Translations under genes and position numbers: made by a program | In this document: piece by piece, positions 49,319 to 57,319 of the stretch | Numbering within the stretch: position 1 is the stretch's first letter | Layout: each line of letters starts with the position of its first letter | Assembly (NCBI GenBank): GCA_022846075.1 | Contig: AP025582.1 | Location: forward strand, 1,426,001 to 1,490,000 | Source of the DNA: Oscillospiraceae bacterium | GTDB lineage: Bacteria > Bacillota > Clostridia > Oscillospirales > Oscillospiraceae | DNA: 64,000 nt | Direction of reading: 5' to 3' | Notes under the pieces: model-generated | Databases searched by the model: none | What the model was told of the DNA's origin: nothing | The model's input: the letters and a program-made list of their open reading frames with translations, nothing else

Positions 49319-50305
49319 ATGGATCAAGACGCCATTTTCAAGGCAATTCAAAGCTCTGTCTCCAATACTCCTTTGATTTTGGTTGGCAGCGGCGCGTCCG
49401 CCCCCCATGGACTGCCCAGCATGGATGTATTGGGGCGGCATCTTGTTCATCAACTTGGTGGTAAGTATCAGGGCACTCCTTGTTGGGATATTTTTGAGGA
49501 AAATATTGCAGATGGACAGGATTTAGAAACGGCGCTTACAGGCATTGAGCTTACAACCGAGGTGCTGGAGGATATCAGATGTGAGACTTGGAATCTGATT
49601 TCTGCCAGGGACTTGGAATTGTTTGGTCAGCTTTTGTTTAGTCATAAAACCTTGCCTTTAACCCAACTCTTAAAGAAATTCTATCAGGCACATCCTAGAC
49701 GGATCGACGTTATTACCACAAATTATGACCGCCTGATTGAATACGCCTGTGACTTGGCTGAGATTCCGGTTACAGTTGGGTTTAACGGGCAGTATTTGAA
49801 GCGATTCTCTGGCAACTTTTCTAATAAAGACGCCGTGAATCTGCTTAAAGTACATGGCTCATTGGATGTTTTCCGGGATACACATGGAGGAGTGGTGTCT
49901 GCTTCGATGTTATCAGAACTTCCGCCTGGGTTGGTTCCAGAAATCATTACGCCGGGATCCTCTAAATATGCTGCTATTTTGCACGGTACACCCCGGGAAC
50001 TGCTACTGGCTGCGGACGAGCGCATCAAGCAGGCTAGAGCATTCCTTTGTATTGGGTATGGGTTCAATGATTCGCAGATACAGGAGGGAATCCTCACACG
50101 CATTCGGGCGGGAGTTCCCATTATATCTATTACAAAAAAGGTATCAGATTTGGCCGCACATTTACTGGCAAACAATGCACAAAATTATCTTACTATTCAG
50201 CAGGCATCCGATCCTGACAAAACAGAGGTCTGTATGAACCGCTTCATAGAGGTTCTGGATGGAGTATTTTGGACCATTGACGGCTTTATGAACATCATCG
50301 ACTAA
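49319..50305 (+). CDS. SIR2-family NADase-type defence effector
   Basis: A 328-residue SIR2 (SIR2_2-like) protein with no other domain. NAD-binding and catalytic motifs: LVGSGASAPHG near residue 21, ITTNYDRLIEYA near 137, the catalytic His in LLKVHGSLDVF near 179, and CIGYGFNDSQIQ near 246. It lacks the zinc-binding cysteines of protein deacetylases, as in defence sirtuins that hydrolyse NAD+. The partner HerA ATPase gene starts 17 bases downstream. In reported SIR2-HerA systems the two form a large complex and phage infection triggers NAD+ loss. Codon use and GC are unlike the neighbouring core genes, suggesting transfer. Confidence 0.9.
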   Translation: MDQDAIFKAIQSSVSNTPLILVGSGASAPHGLPSMDVLGRHLVHQLGGKYQGTPCWDIFEENIADGQDLETALTGIELTTEVLEDIRCETWNLISARDLELFGQLLFSHKTLPLTQLLKKFYQAHPRRIDVITTNYDRLIEYACDLAEIPVTVGFNGQYLKRFSGNFSNKDAVNLLKVHGSLDVFRDTHGGVVSASMLSELPPGLVPEIITPGSSKYAAILHGTPRELLLAADERIKQARAFLCIGYGFNDSQIQEGILTRIRAGVPIISITKKVSDLAAHLLANNAQNYLTIQQASDPDKTEVCMNRFIEVLDGVFWTIDGFMNIID

Positions 50306-50322
50306 AGGAGTGGAAAAAACTT

Positions 50323-52020
50323 ATGGGGATATTTTCTTTCGATGAAATGTGCCCATTAGGGCGGATACAGAGTGTAGATACTGCCAATGTCGTCGTATGT
50401 GTAGAGGATCCCGCTCAACTCTCCCAGCTTCAGGTCAATCATTTGGTGGCAATTCGGTCCTCAAAAACCGGCCAAGCGTTGATTGGCATGGTCAACAAAA
50501 TCATGCGCAAGTTCATCGAAGGGCTTGATGAGGAGGGGGGCGAGGATTTTTCTGCGGATATCGTGAAGATTACTTTAATTGGAACGCTATTAGATCGGGA
50601 CGGGAGCCGTAAGAATGTATTTAAGCGTACCCTGGAATCTGTCCCGGAAATTGACTCTCAGTGTTTTCTGATGACAGGCGATGTACTTACCGCATTCATG
50701 AGTGTGATTTCAGGTGCGGATTCTGGGATGGAACACCCCCTTTGTATCGGCCGCTATACCATGAATGAAGGAGCTCTAGCCTGGCTGGACGGAAATAAGC
50801 TGTTCCAGCGCCATGCTGTCATTGTAGGAAGCACAGGCTCTGGAAAATCTTATACTGTAGCGGCGCTAATCGAGAAAATTGCAGAATTATCCTCCTGCAA
50901 TGCGATTCTCTTTGATATTCATGGTGAATACACTCCAATTGTCGGGGAAAATATTCATCATTATAAAATTGCCGGGCCAGCAGATCGGCCGACAGATGGC
51001 ATTATGTTTCTCCCATACTGGCTATTGACCTATGAGGAAATGTTGGCCTTAATGTTGGATCGCTCTGATACCAATGCTCCTAATCAGGCGATGGTATTTA
51101 GCCAAGCGGTGATGGAAGGAAAACGATTTTTGCTTGATGAATCAGGACGTTCAGTTCTGTCCCAGACTATTACGTTGGATAGTCCGGTCCCTTACAAAAT
51201 GGAACAGCTCCTAAAATTGCTACATCACAAAAATAAAGAGATGGTGCCTGGGACAGGTGGAAAAGAGAAACAGGGAGATTTCTACGGGAAACTCTCCCGC
51301 TTTATCCAACGATTAGAGGCAAAAACAACCGATAAGCGGCTAAATTTTATGTTTGCAGATGACGATGAATTGCTGGCTTTTGACTACATGGACAGTCTAT
51401 GCCTTCGTCTGATGTCTTCGGCAAGTCGAGGCGGTGGAGTGAAAATCATAGATTTCTCGGAAGTGCCATCCGACATCCTGCCGCTGATTGTGTCTCTTTT
51501 GGCACGAATCGTATTTTCTGTCCAGCAATGGATGGATCGAGATAAGCTCAGCCCTTTGGCAATTTTTTGTGATGAAGCGCATCTGTATATTCCGGCTACA
51601 GCTCAGCCTGGAGTGGAACTTTCCAGTCTGCAAAGCTTTGAACGGATTGCGAAAGAAGGTAGAAAATACGGGATTGGCCTTGTCATAGTAAGCCAACGGC
51701 CCTCCGAGGTAAACCGGACAGTATTAAGTCAAAGCAGCAACTTTATTGCAATGCGGCTGACAAATGCGGATGATCAGTCTGTGATTAAAAAACTGTTGCC
51801 TGACAGTATCGGTAATTTTGCGGATTTACTGCCTGTCTTGGATATAGGTGAGGCAATCGCGGTGGGGGATGCCTCACTGTTGCCAAGTCGAATTCTTGTT
51901 GATGAACCAGAACAGAAGCCCAACAGCGCTACTGTAAGGTTTTGGGATGAATGGAGTCGGGATACTTCTCCAGATGCGATTGGTGTTGCAGTACAGGCCA
52001 TGAGGCAACAAGGCAGGTAA
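50323..52020 (+). CDS. HerA-type ATPase/translocase, partner of SIR2
   Basis: A 565-residue HerA/VirB4-superfamily ATPase. N-terminal HAS-barrel (about 1-100: GRIQSVDTANVVVCVEDPAQL), Walker A GSTGSGKS near residue 168, a DIHGEYTPIVG motif after it, Walker B LAIFCDEAHLYIP near 415, the sensor VIVSQRPSEVN near 455, and an arginine-finger region FIAMRLTNADDQ. Prokaryotic HerA forms hexamers that translocate DNA. Next to a stand-alone SIR2 protein it defines a SIR2-HerA defence module. AAAGGAG is 12 bases before the ATG. GC content is low as for the SIR2 gene. Confidence 0.9.
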   Translation: MGIFSFDEMCPLGRIQSVDTANVVVCVEDPAQLSQLQVNHLVAIRSSKTGQALIGMVNKIMRKFIEGLDEEGGEDFSADIVKITLIGTLLDRDGSRKNVFKRTLESVPEIDSQCFLMTGDVLTAFMSVISGADSGMEHPLCIGRYTMNEGALAWLDGNKLFQRHAVIVGSTGSGKSYTVAALIEKIAELSSCNAILFDIHGEYTPIVGENIHHYKIAGPADRPTDGIMFLPYWLLTYEEMLALMLDRSDTNAPNQAMVFSQAVMEGKRFLLDESGRSVLSQTITLDSPVPYKMEQLLKLLHHKNKEMVPGTGGKEKQGDFYGKLSRFIQRLEAKTTDKRLNFMFADDDELLAFDYMDSLCLRLMSSASRGGGVKIIDFSEVPSDILPLIVSLLARIVFSVQQWMDRDKLSPLAIFCDEAHLYIPATAQPGVELSSLQSFERIAKEGRKYGIGLVIVSQRPSEVNRTVLSQSSNFIAMRLTNADDQSVIKKLLPDSIGNFADLLPVLDIGEAIAVGDASLLPSRILVDEPEQKPNSATVRFWDEWSRDTSPDAIGVAVQAMRQQGR

Positions 52021-52180
52021 AGATCGACATATCTTTTTTAGAAATTAAAGTCAGCTAAGCCCTTTGGGGGAACGTATTTTAGTCTGAAAACGTGGCTTCT
52101 TAGCCAGACGGGGGGTTTCTTTGCTTTCGAGGCGGATCCGCTGTTCTGGGTTCTGCCCCGAGAAGGATGGGGGATATGGA

Positions 52181-52205
52181 TATCATTTTTGCGCAGTAGG
52201 GACAA
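52181..52205. repeat. Direct repeat copy 1 (TTTTGCGCAGTAG type)
   Basis: Matches 52403-52427 at 22 of 25 positions. Immediately followed by a 20-bp-arm palindrome. Confidence 0.75.
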
Positions 52206-52247
52206 AAAAGAAGGAATTTTGTCATTCGACAAAATTCCTTCTTTTTT
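52204..52247. terminator. Perfect 20-bp inverted repeat, terminator-like
   Basis: Arms 52204-52223 and 52228-52247 with ATTC loop; A-run and T-run at the two ends make it a bidirectional terminator, probably used by the SIR2-HerA operon. Confidence 0.8.
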
Positions 52248-52254
52248 GGGTTCC

Positions 52255-52271
52255 GTGCCGCAATGCGGCAC
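52255..52271. repeat. Short perfect palindrome
   Basis: GTGCCGCA-A-TGCGGCAC. Further small hairpins follow: GCCGC-TTTTA-GCGGC near 52332-52346 and CCCCGC-TGT-GCGGGG near 52374-52388. Confidence 0.7.
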
Positions 52272-52402
52272 TCCACCCGATTTGATTTCATCCGCGGACG
52301 GGCGAAATGAATTCGCCCTGCGGAAATTCTCCGCCGCTTTTAGCGGCTACGAATTTACGGTACACTTGCGCCGCCCCGCTGTGCGGGGCCCCATTTCCCC
52401 AA

Positions 52403-52427
52403 TATCAATTTTGCGCAGTAGTGGCAA
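52403..52427. repeat. Direct repeat copy 2 (TTTTGCGCAGTAG type)
   Basis: Second copy of the 25-base repeat, again followed at once by a long palindrome (52430-52473). Confidence 0.75.
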
Positions 52428-52429
52428 GG

Positions 52430-52480
52430 GTTAGGACAAAGTAGATGCGGTACCGCATTTATTTTGTCCTAACTTTTTTG
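52430..52480. terminator. Compound hairpin with T-run
   Basis: Outer arms GTTAGGACAAA/TTTGTCCTAAC and inner arms ATGCGG/CCGCAT, followed by TTTTTTG. Confidence 0.75.
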
Positions 52481-52552
52481 TTTATGGCGTTCGGCTGGCT
52501 GGAGGACGAATCATGCTGTGATAGGAAGAAAACTCGCTGCCTGAAAATCTAT

Positions 52553-52591
52553 ATTAAAAAACGGACAACATCTTTTGATGTTGTCCGTTTT
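52553..52591 (-). terminator. Terminator of the DUF4177 gene
   Basis: Perfect 15-bp stem AAAACGGACAACATC/GATGTTGTCCGTTTT, four-base loop, T-run on the minus strand. Confidence 0.85.
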
Positions 52592-52674
52592 CTCTTTCGC
52601 GGTCATGCTGCCATGCCCTCATGTTCAAAAAGACCCAAAGGAATAAAAAACCAGCCCTTACCGGACCTTTATGT

Positions 52675-52851
52675 TTACTCGACCTCTCTTTTGAAGAAAA
52701 AGAAACCGTCTTTGCGCTGAATAAGCTCCCAGCCGTCGGCCCCCAGCTCATTGAGCTGCACCTCAAATTCCTGTGCGGTCTTTTCATATTGCTTCGTATT
52801 CATGGCCAAAGCTGTCGCAAACGTGACAACTTTATATTCATATTTTTTCAT
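52675..52851 (-). CDS. DUF4177 family small protein
   Basis: A 58-residue protein of the DUF4177 type: it opens KKYEYKVVTF, has a central helix, and carries the hallmark LNELGADGWELIQ before a final beta-strand (GFFFFKREVE). Function unknown. ATG 52851 is the family-consistent start, with GAGGGA upstream; an in-frame start at 52893 adds a non-family extension. Confidence 0.82.
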   Translation of the reverse strand: MKKYEYKVVTFATALAMNTKQYEKTAQEFEVQLNELGADGWELIQRKDGFFFFKREVE

Positions 52852-52917
52852 CAAAAATCCCTCATTCAAATGTGAATTTATCAAACCGAACATTTTGACA
52901 AAAGACGGGATGGACTT

Positions 52918-53595
52918 TTATTCCCTCCCATTTGGAACCAGGCGGTATACCATACAGGGCCGCCCGCCGGTGTCGTAATTCATGCGGTCTAAGACCTGGC
53001 CCTTCTGGACCATGTAATTGAGATACCGCCGGGCCGTCACCGCGGAGACTCCGACCTTGGCGCCCAGCTCTTCGCAGGTCAGCTCCCCGCCGGCCTGGCC
53101 CAAGGCCTGCCGCAGAAGCGCCAGGGTCTTTTCCTGAAGCCCTTTGGGGGCGGCCTCAGAGGCGGGGGAGGAGAAGAGGAGCTTGTCGATGTCCGACTGG
53201 CTGACCCGCTCCAGGTGATCCATGGCCTCCCGGCGCTGGACAAAGCCCTCCAGAGCTTGCTGAAAGCGCTCGGCGGTAAAAGGCTTGACCAGATAATCGG
53301 TGACGCCCAGTTTCATAAGAGCGTCCAAAGTCTCCCGCTCATGGGCGGCGGTCACCATGACGGCGTCCACTGCGGAGCCCTGGGCCCGCAGCTCCCGCAG
53401 CAGGTCCAGACCGGAGAGGACCGGCATGTACACATCCAGGATCAGCAGATCCGCCGGATGGGTGGTCAGCCAGGCCAGGGCGTCCCGGCCGTTGCTGAAC
53501 TCCCGCTCCACCCGGAACCGGCTGTCCCGCTGCGTGTAGGTCCGGTTCAGCATGGAGACCATGGGGTTATCCTCGACGATGACGACGCGGTACAA
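52918..53595 (-). CDS. DcuR/CitB-type response regulator
   Basis: A 225-residue response regulator. Receiver (1-120): VVIVEDNPMV, phosphoacceptor Asp in LLILDVYMPV near 50, Lys in DYLVKPF near 101. The C-terminal 65 residues form a winged/HTH DNA-binding domain (LTCEELGAKVGVSAVTARRYLNYM) as in CitB/DcuR regulators of C4-dicarboxylate or citrate use. The start is TTG 53595, with AAAGGAG 7 bases upstream; this site overlaps the kinase stop codon, so the pair is coupled. No dicarboxylate transporter is nearby. Confidence 0.92.
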   Translation of the reverse strand: MYRVVIVEDNPMVSMLNRTYTQRDSRFRVEREFSNGRDALAWLTTHPADLLILDVYMPVLSGLDLLRELRAQGSAVDAVMVTAAHERETLDALMKLGVTDYLVKPFTAERFQQALEGFVQRREAMDHLERVSQSDIDKLLFSSPASEAAPKGLQEKTLALLRQALGQAGGELTCEELGAKVGVSAVTARRYLNYMVQKGQVLDRMNYDTGGRPCMVYRLVPNGRE

Positions 53596-53599
53596 AAAC

Positions 53600-55192
53600 T
53601 CACTCCTTTCGGAAGCTGACAAAGAAGGAGGTGCCTACCCCGGGCTCCGACTCGGCACGGATGTCCCCCTGGTAGGCCTCCACCACTTCATGGACGAGGG
53701 AGAGGCCGGTGCCCCGGCCGCGCCCCTTCGTGGAGACCCCGGGCTGGAACAGGGAGGAGGCCACCTCGGGATTCAGCCCCGGCCCCGTGTCCTCCACGCA
53801 GATGAGCAGGCCGCCCGGCTCCTCCCGGAGGCTGACGGTAATCTCCTTAACGCCCCGGACGGTCTGGTTCAGGGCGTCCACGGCGTTTTCGATGAGGTTG
53901 CCCAGAATGGTGACGTAGGCGTCCGGGGGCAGATAGTCCTGGTCGGCGGACAGGGCGCTGCCCGGGCCCAGGGTCAGGCGGATGCCCAGCTCGGCGCATC
54001 GGCTGGTCTTGCCCACCAGCAGGGCGGCCACCGACGGGTCCTGGATGCGCTCCAGGATAGAGCCCACGGCCTGGCGCTGGATGCTGGTCACGTCCAGGAT
54101 GTATTCCTCCGCCTTGTCGGTCTGGCCGATCTGGATGAGGCCCAGGATGACGTGAAGTTTGTTCATGAATTCATGGGTATAGGCCCGCATGGCCTCCACC
54201 ATATGGCGCACGCCGGTCAGGTCCTCGGCCAAGCGGGTCACCTCGGTGCGGTTGCGGAAGATGGCCACCGCTCCCACCACCTGCCCGGCCTCCCAGATGG
54301 GCATCCGGTCGGCCAGCACACGCACCCGCTTGAGAGAGCGCAGAGGGATGTTGTATTCCGACTGCCGGCTGGTGAGGACCCGGTCCAGGGTGGAGCGGGG
54401 ATAGACGGTGTGAAGAGGCTTTCCCACGGCGCTGTCCGGGGGGAGGCCCAGCATATCCGTGGCGGCCTGGTTGATGAAGATGATTTTCTGGTCCCGGTCA
54501 ATGGCCAGAACTCCCTCCTCCAGTGCCTCCAGAATGTCCTCCCGCTGGTGGAAGAGGAGGGAGAAGGTCTCCGGCTCGTAGCCCATGAGGGAGTCACGGA
54601 TGCGTTTGGAGAGCTTGGCGGACAGAAGGGTTCCTAGTGCCACCGTGACGGCGGCGATGAGGAGGAAGGACAGGGCCGTGTGGAGGACCGACTGGGACCG
54701 GCTGCGGAGATTGACCCCCACCATGACAAAGCCCAGCAGGTCTCCCTCGGGGCCCAGCACCGGGGCGTAGGCACACCGCTCGGCCCCGGAGACCCCGGTG
54801 TCGTCGGAGGTGAAAGCCCCCTCTCCGGCGAGGATCCGGGCCTGGTCCGAACCGGCGTAGGGCCGGCCGATGTATGAGCGGTCCGGGTAGTAGTACTGGA
54901 CAGAGTGTGTATCCGCCACCACGATCACGTCGATGTCGCTGATCTGGGCGGTGGCGGAGTCCAGGAAGTCCCAGAGCTCGGCGGTGGGGGAGCCTCCGAC
55001 CAGGTCCCGGGCCACCGCGGGCACCCGGGAGACCACCTGGGCGGAGTTCATCAGGTTGCGGTCAAGCACCTGTTTTTCCTGCCGCAGGGTGAGAAAGAGA
55101 GTGGCCCCCAGGGCCAGCAGGACGGTGAGGGAGATGGCCAGCAGGTTGACGCCGAAAATCTGGGCGCGGATGGAGGCTCTGCGCTGTCTCAT
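53600..55192 (-). CDS. DcuS/CitA-type sensor histidine kinase
   Basis: A 530-residue membrane sensor kinase. Two membrane helices (about 12-35 and 168-190) enclose a periplasm-facing PDC/Cache sensor of about 130 residues (IDVIVVADTHSVQYYYPDRSYIGRP), the CitA/DcuS layout. A cytoplasmic PAS follows (about 225-325), then the DcuS-type phosphorylation site AYTHEFMNKLHVILGLIQ (His near 338), and HATPase with NLIENAVDAL, DTGPGL and GRGTGLSLV. Ligand is likely a carboxylate but untested. ATG 55192 follows a GGGGGG six bases away. Divergent from the atp operon. Confidence 0.93.
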   Translation of the reverse strand: MRQRRASIRAQIFGVNLLAISLTVLLALGATLFLTLRQEKQVLDRNLMNSAQVVSRVPAVARDLVGGSPTAELWDFLDSATAQISDIDVIVVADTHSVQYYYPDRSYIGRPYAGSDQARILAGEGAFTSDDTGVSGAERCAYAPVLGPEGDLLGFVMVGVNLRSRSQSVLHTALSFLLIAAVTVALGTLLSAKLSKRIRDSLMGYEPETFSLLFHQREDILEALEEGVLAIDRDQKIIFINQAATDMLGLPPDSAVGKPLHTVYPRSTLDRVLTSRQSEYNIPLRSLKRVRVLADRMPIWEAGQVVGAVAIFRNRTEVTRLAEDLTGVRHMVEAMRAYTHEFMNKLHVILGLIQIGQTDKAEEYILDVTSIQRQAVGSILERIQDPSVAALLVGKTSRCAELGIRLTLGPGSALSADQDYLPPDAYVTILGNLIENAVDALNQTVRGVKEITVSLREEPGGLLICVEDTGPGLNPEVASSLFQPGVSTKGRGRGTGLSLVHEVVEAYQGDIRAESEPGVGTSFFVSFRKE

Positions 55193-55229
55193 ATCGTTCC
55201 CCCCGATTCTTTTGGCACGATCCACCGCT

Positions 55230-55258
55230 ATTATAATGCGAATGGCGGGCGGGGGCAA
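55230..55258 (-). promoter_or_regulatory. Promoter of the two-component operon
   Basis: On the minus strand TTGCCC (55258-55253), 17-base spacer, TATAAT (55235-55230), about 38 bases before the kinase ATG. Confidence 0.7.
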
Positions 55259-55369
55259 GCATTACCCACGGGACGGGCCTGAGAAGGTTTTATTTTTTTA
55301 ACTTTCAAAAGGCTACCCAAGCCGGAGAGAAGTGCTTAGAATGGAGCACTGCAAGGGAGATGATGCCGA

Positions 55370-56053
55370 TTGGATGCCCTCAAGCAAGCCCTGACCGAGG
55401 ATCTGGGGGGAACTCCGTCCGTCTCGGTCTTTGGGCTGTTCCAAGTGCCGGAGTCGGTGGTGGTGACCTGGATCATCATGGCGGCGCTGGTGCTGGCCTC
55501 GGTGCTGTTGACCCGCCGCCTGCGGCGGGTCCCCGGGAAGGCGCAGACGGTGCTGGAGATGGGTGTGAGCTTTCTCAATGACTTCTGTAAGGAGAATCTG
55601 GGGGAGCATTGGCGGCCCTTCGCCCCCTGGATCGGCACCGTGGCGCTGTACATCACGGCGGCCAACCTCAGCGGGCTGTTCGGCCTGGCGCCCCCCACCC
55701 GGGATCTGACCATCACGGCGGCCCTGGCCCTGATGAGCATGGTCCTCATCTACGGCGGCCAGTTCCGCTACCGGGGTCTGAAGGGCGGGCTGAAAAAGTT
55801 CGCCCAGCCCAGCCCCGTGCTGCTGCCCATCAACCTGATGGAGGTGGCCATCCGCCCCCTGTCGCTGTGTATGCGGCTCTTCGGCAACGTGCTGGCCTCC
55901 TTCGTCATCATGGAGATGATCAAGGTCATGGCCCCGGCCATCGTCCCCATCCCCTTCAGCCTGTACTTCGACGTGTTCGACGGGCTGATCCAAACCCTGG
56001 TGTTCGTGTTCCTGACCACCCTCTTTTTGGGGGAAGCCATTCAAGATGAATAG
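55370..56053 (+). CDS. atpB: ATP synthase F0 subunit a
   Basis: A 227-residue F0 subunit a with five to six helices. The essential Arg is in the segment IRPLSLCMRLFGN near residue 165-175. It forms the ion half-channels against the c-ring. Start is TTG 55370 (AAGGGAG upstream); no ATG in this frame fits the family start. A TAGAAT at 55337-55342 may be the operon -10 but its -35 is poor. First gene of the complete atpBEFHAGDC operon; no atpI is present upstream. Confidence 0.95.
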   Translation: MDALKQALTEDLGGTPSVSVFGLFQVPESVVVTWIIMAALVLASVLLTRRLRRVPGKAQTVLEMGVSFLNDFCKENLGEHWRPFAPWIGTVALYITAANLSGLFGLAPPTRDLTITAALALMSMVLIYGGQFRYRGLKGGLKKFAQPSPVLLPINLMEVAIRPLSLCMRLFGNVLASFVIMEMIKVMAPAIVPIPFSLYFDVFDGLIQTLVFVFLTTLFLGEAIQDE

Positions 56054-56072
56054 AATTTAGGAGGAATTTACT

Positions 56073-56288
56073 ATGCTTACAGTGATCGGAGCAGCCATCG
56101 CAGTCTTTACCGGCATCGGCGCCGGCGTGGGGATCGGCCTTGCCACCGGCAAGACCTCAGAGGCCATCGCCCGCCAGCCCGAGGCGGCGGGACAGATCAG
56201 AAGCACCTTTATTCTGGGCGCCGCCCTGGCCGAAGCCACCGCCATTTACGGCTTCATCACGGCCCTGGCCCTGATCTTCCTGAAATAA
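56073..56288 (+). CDS. atpE: ATP synthase F0 subunit c
   Basis: A 71-residue c-ring proteolipid with two helices joined by the polar loop ARQPEAAG. The ion-binding Glu is in ALAEATAIYG near residue 53. Sodium-type rings usually have Gln in helix 1 (GVGQG) and Ser or Thr after the Glu; here helix 1 reads GVGIG and Ala follows Glu, so proton coupling is more likely. AGGAGG precedes the ATG. Confidence 0.95.
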   Translation: MLTVIGAAIAVFTGIGAGVGIGLATGKTSEAIARQPEAAGQIRSTFILGAALAEATAIYGFITALALIFLK

Positions 56289-56312
56289 TCCAAGGGAAAG
56301 AGGGCGGGCAGT

Positions 56313-56801
56313 ATGCTCAATATCAGTCTGACCGGGATGCTCTGGACGGTGGTCAACCTCCTCGTCCTCTACGTCCTGTTGAAAAAATTTCTCTGGGCCC
56401 CGGTGACGGCCATGATCGAGGCCCGCCAGAAGGAGATCGAGGACGGTCTGGCGGGGGCGGCGGCCAAGGAGCAGGCGTCCCAGGCCAAGCTGGAGGAATA
56501 TGACCTCCGCCTGGCCCAGGCCGGGCAGGAGGCCGCCCAGCTGGTGGCCCAGGCCAGGGACCGGGGCCAGCGGGAGTATGAGGCCATCCTGGCCAAGGCC
56601 CGGGACGACGCGGGCAGAGTGACCGACGAGGCCCGGCAGAGGGTCCGCCAGGAGCGGGAGGAGATGCTCCAGGGGGCCCGGGGGGAGGTGGCCTCGCTGG
56701 CGCTCCTGTGCGCCGCCAAGGTGGCGGGGAAGGAGCTGGACGGGGACGCGGACCGGGCCCTGGTGGAGGACTTCCTGGCCGGGACGGGTGACGGGACATG
56801 A
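56313..56801 (+). CDS. atpF: ATP synthase F0 subunit b
   Basis: A 162-residue peripheral-stalk subunit: one N-terminal membrane helix (LWTVVNLLVLYVLLKKFLW), then a long Ala/Glu/Arg/Gln coiled coil. Stop overlaps atpH start by 4 bases. Confidence 0.93.
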   Translation: MLNISLTGMLWTVVNLLVLYVLLKKFLWAPVTAMIEARQKEIEDGLAGAAAKEQASQAKLEEYDLRLAQAGQEAAQLVAQARDRGQREYEAILAKARDDAGRVTDEARQRVRQEREEMLQGARGEVASLALLCAAKVAGKELDGDADRALVEDFLAGTGDGT

Positions 56802-57319
56802 AGGAGCTCGCCGCCCGCTACGCCCAGGCCCTCTATCCGCTCTGCCCGGAGGAGGAGACCCTCCGGGCCGCCGCCGGTCTCCTCACCGGCTCGGCGGAGC
56901 TGTGGGGGGGCTGCACCGACCCCACCATCCGCCCGGAGGCAAAAAAGCGGGTCCTTGCCCGGGTGCTGGCCGATGTCCCGGAACCTCTGCTCCACTTTTT
57001 TGACCTCCTGTGTGACAAGGGCCGCATGGCCCTGCTGCCCGAGATCCTGGAGGAGTTCCACACCCTGGCCCTGGCCGAGCGGGGAATAGGCCGCTGCCTC
57101 ATGACCTGCGCCCGGGTCCCGGACCCGGACCAGCAGCGGCGGCTGCGGGCAAAGATGGCCCGGCTCCACCACAAGTCCGACGTGGAGCTGGACATCCGGC
57201 TGGACCCGGCCTTGATCGGCGGGTTCATTCTGGAGATGGACGGCGTGAGATATGACCAAAGCGTCCGGGGGCGGCTCACGGCCCTGGAGTGGCGGCTGGA
57301 AGGCAGGCGAGAGGTATGA
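56798..57319 (+). CDS. atpH: ATP synthase F1 subunit delta
   Basis: A 173-residue delta subunit, weakly conserved as usual: N-terminal helical bundle beginning [15 protein letters not shown] and the C-terminal [20 protein letters not shown] typical of OSCP/delta. Identified by place between atpF and atpA as well. Overlaps both neighbours by four bases. Confidence 0.92.
   Translation: MKELAARYAQALYPLCPEEETLRAAAGLLTGSAELWGGCTDPTIRPEAKKRVLARVLADVPEPLLHFFDLLCDKGRMALLPEILEEFHTLALAERGIGRCLMTCARVPDPDQQRRLRAKMARLHHKSDVELDIRLDPALIGGFILEMDGVRYDQSVRGRLTALEWRLEGRREV

Larger units (their letters stand above)
52021..52674. other. Non-coding repeat tract downstream of SIR2-HerA
   Basis: No gene is supported; short open frames here are products of repeats. 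The tract contains a weak hairpin right after herA (AAAGAT/ATCTTT, about 52019-52040), two copies of a 25-base direct repeat, and at least five palindromes, and ends with the DUF4177 terminator. Confidence 0.65.

Noticed and set aside
52038-52434. Short open frames on both strands downstream of herA
   Set aside because: They are translations of the palindromic repeat tract and contain terminator hairpins.
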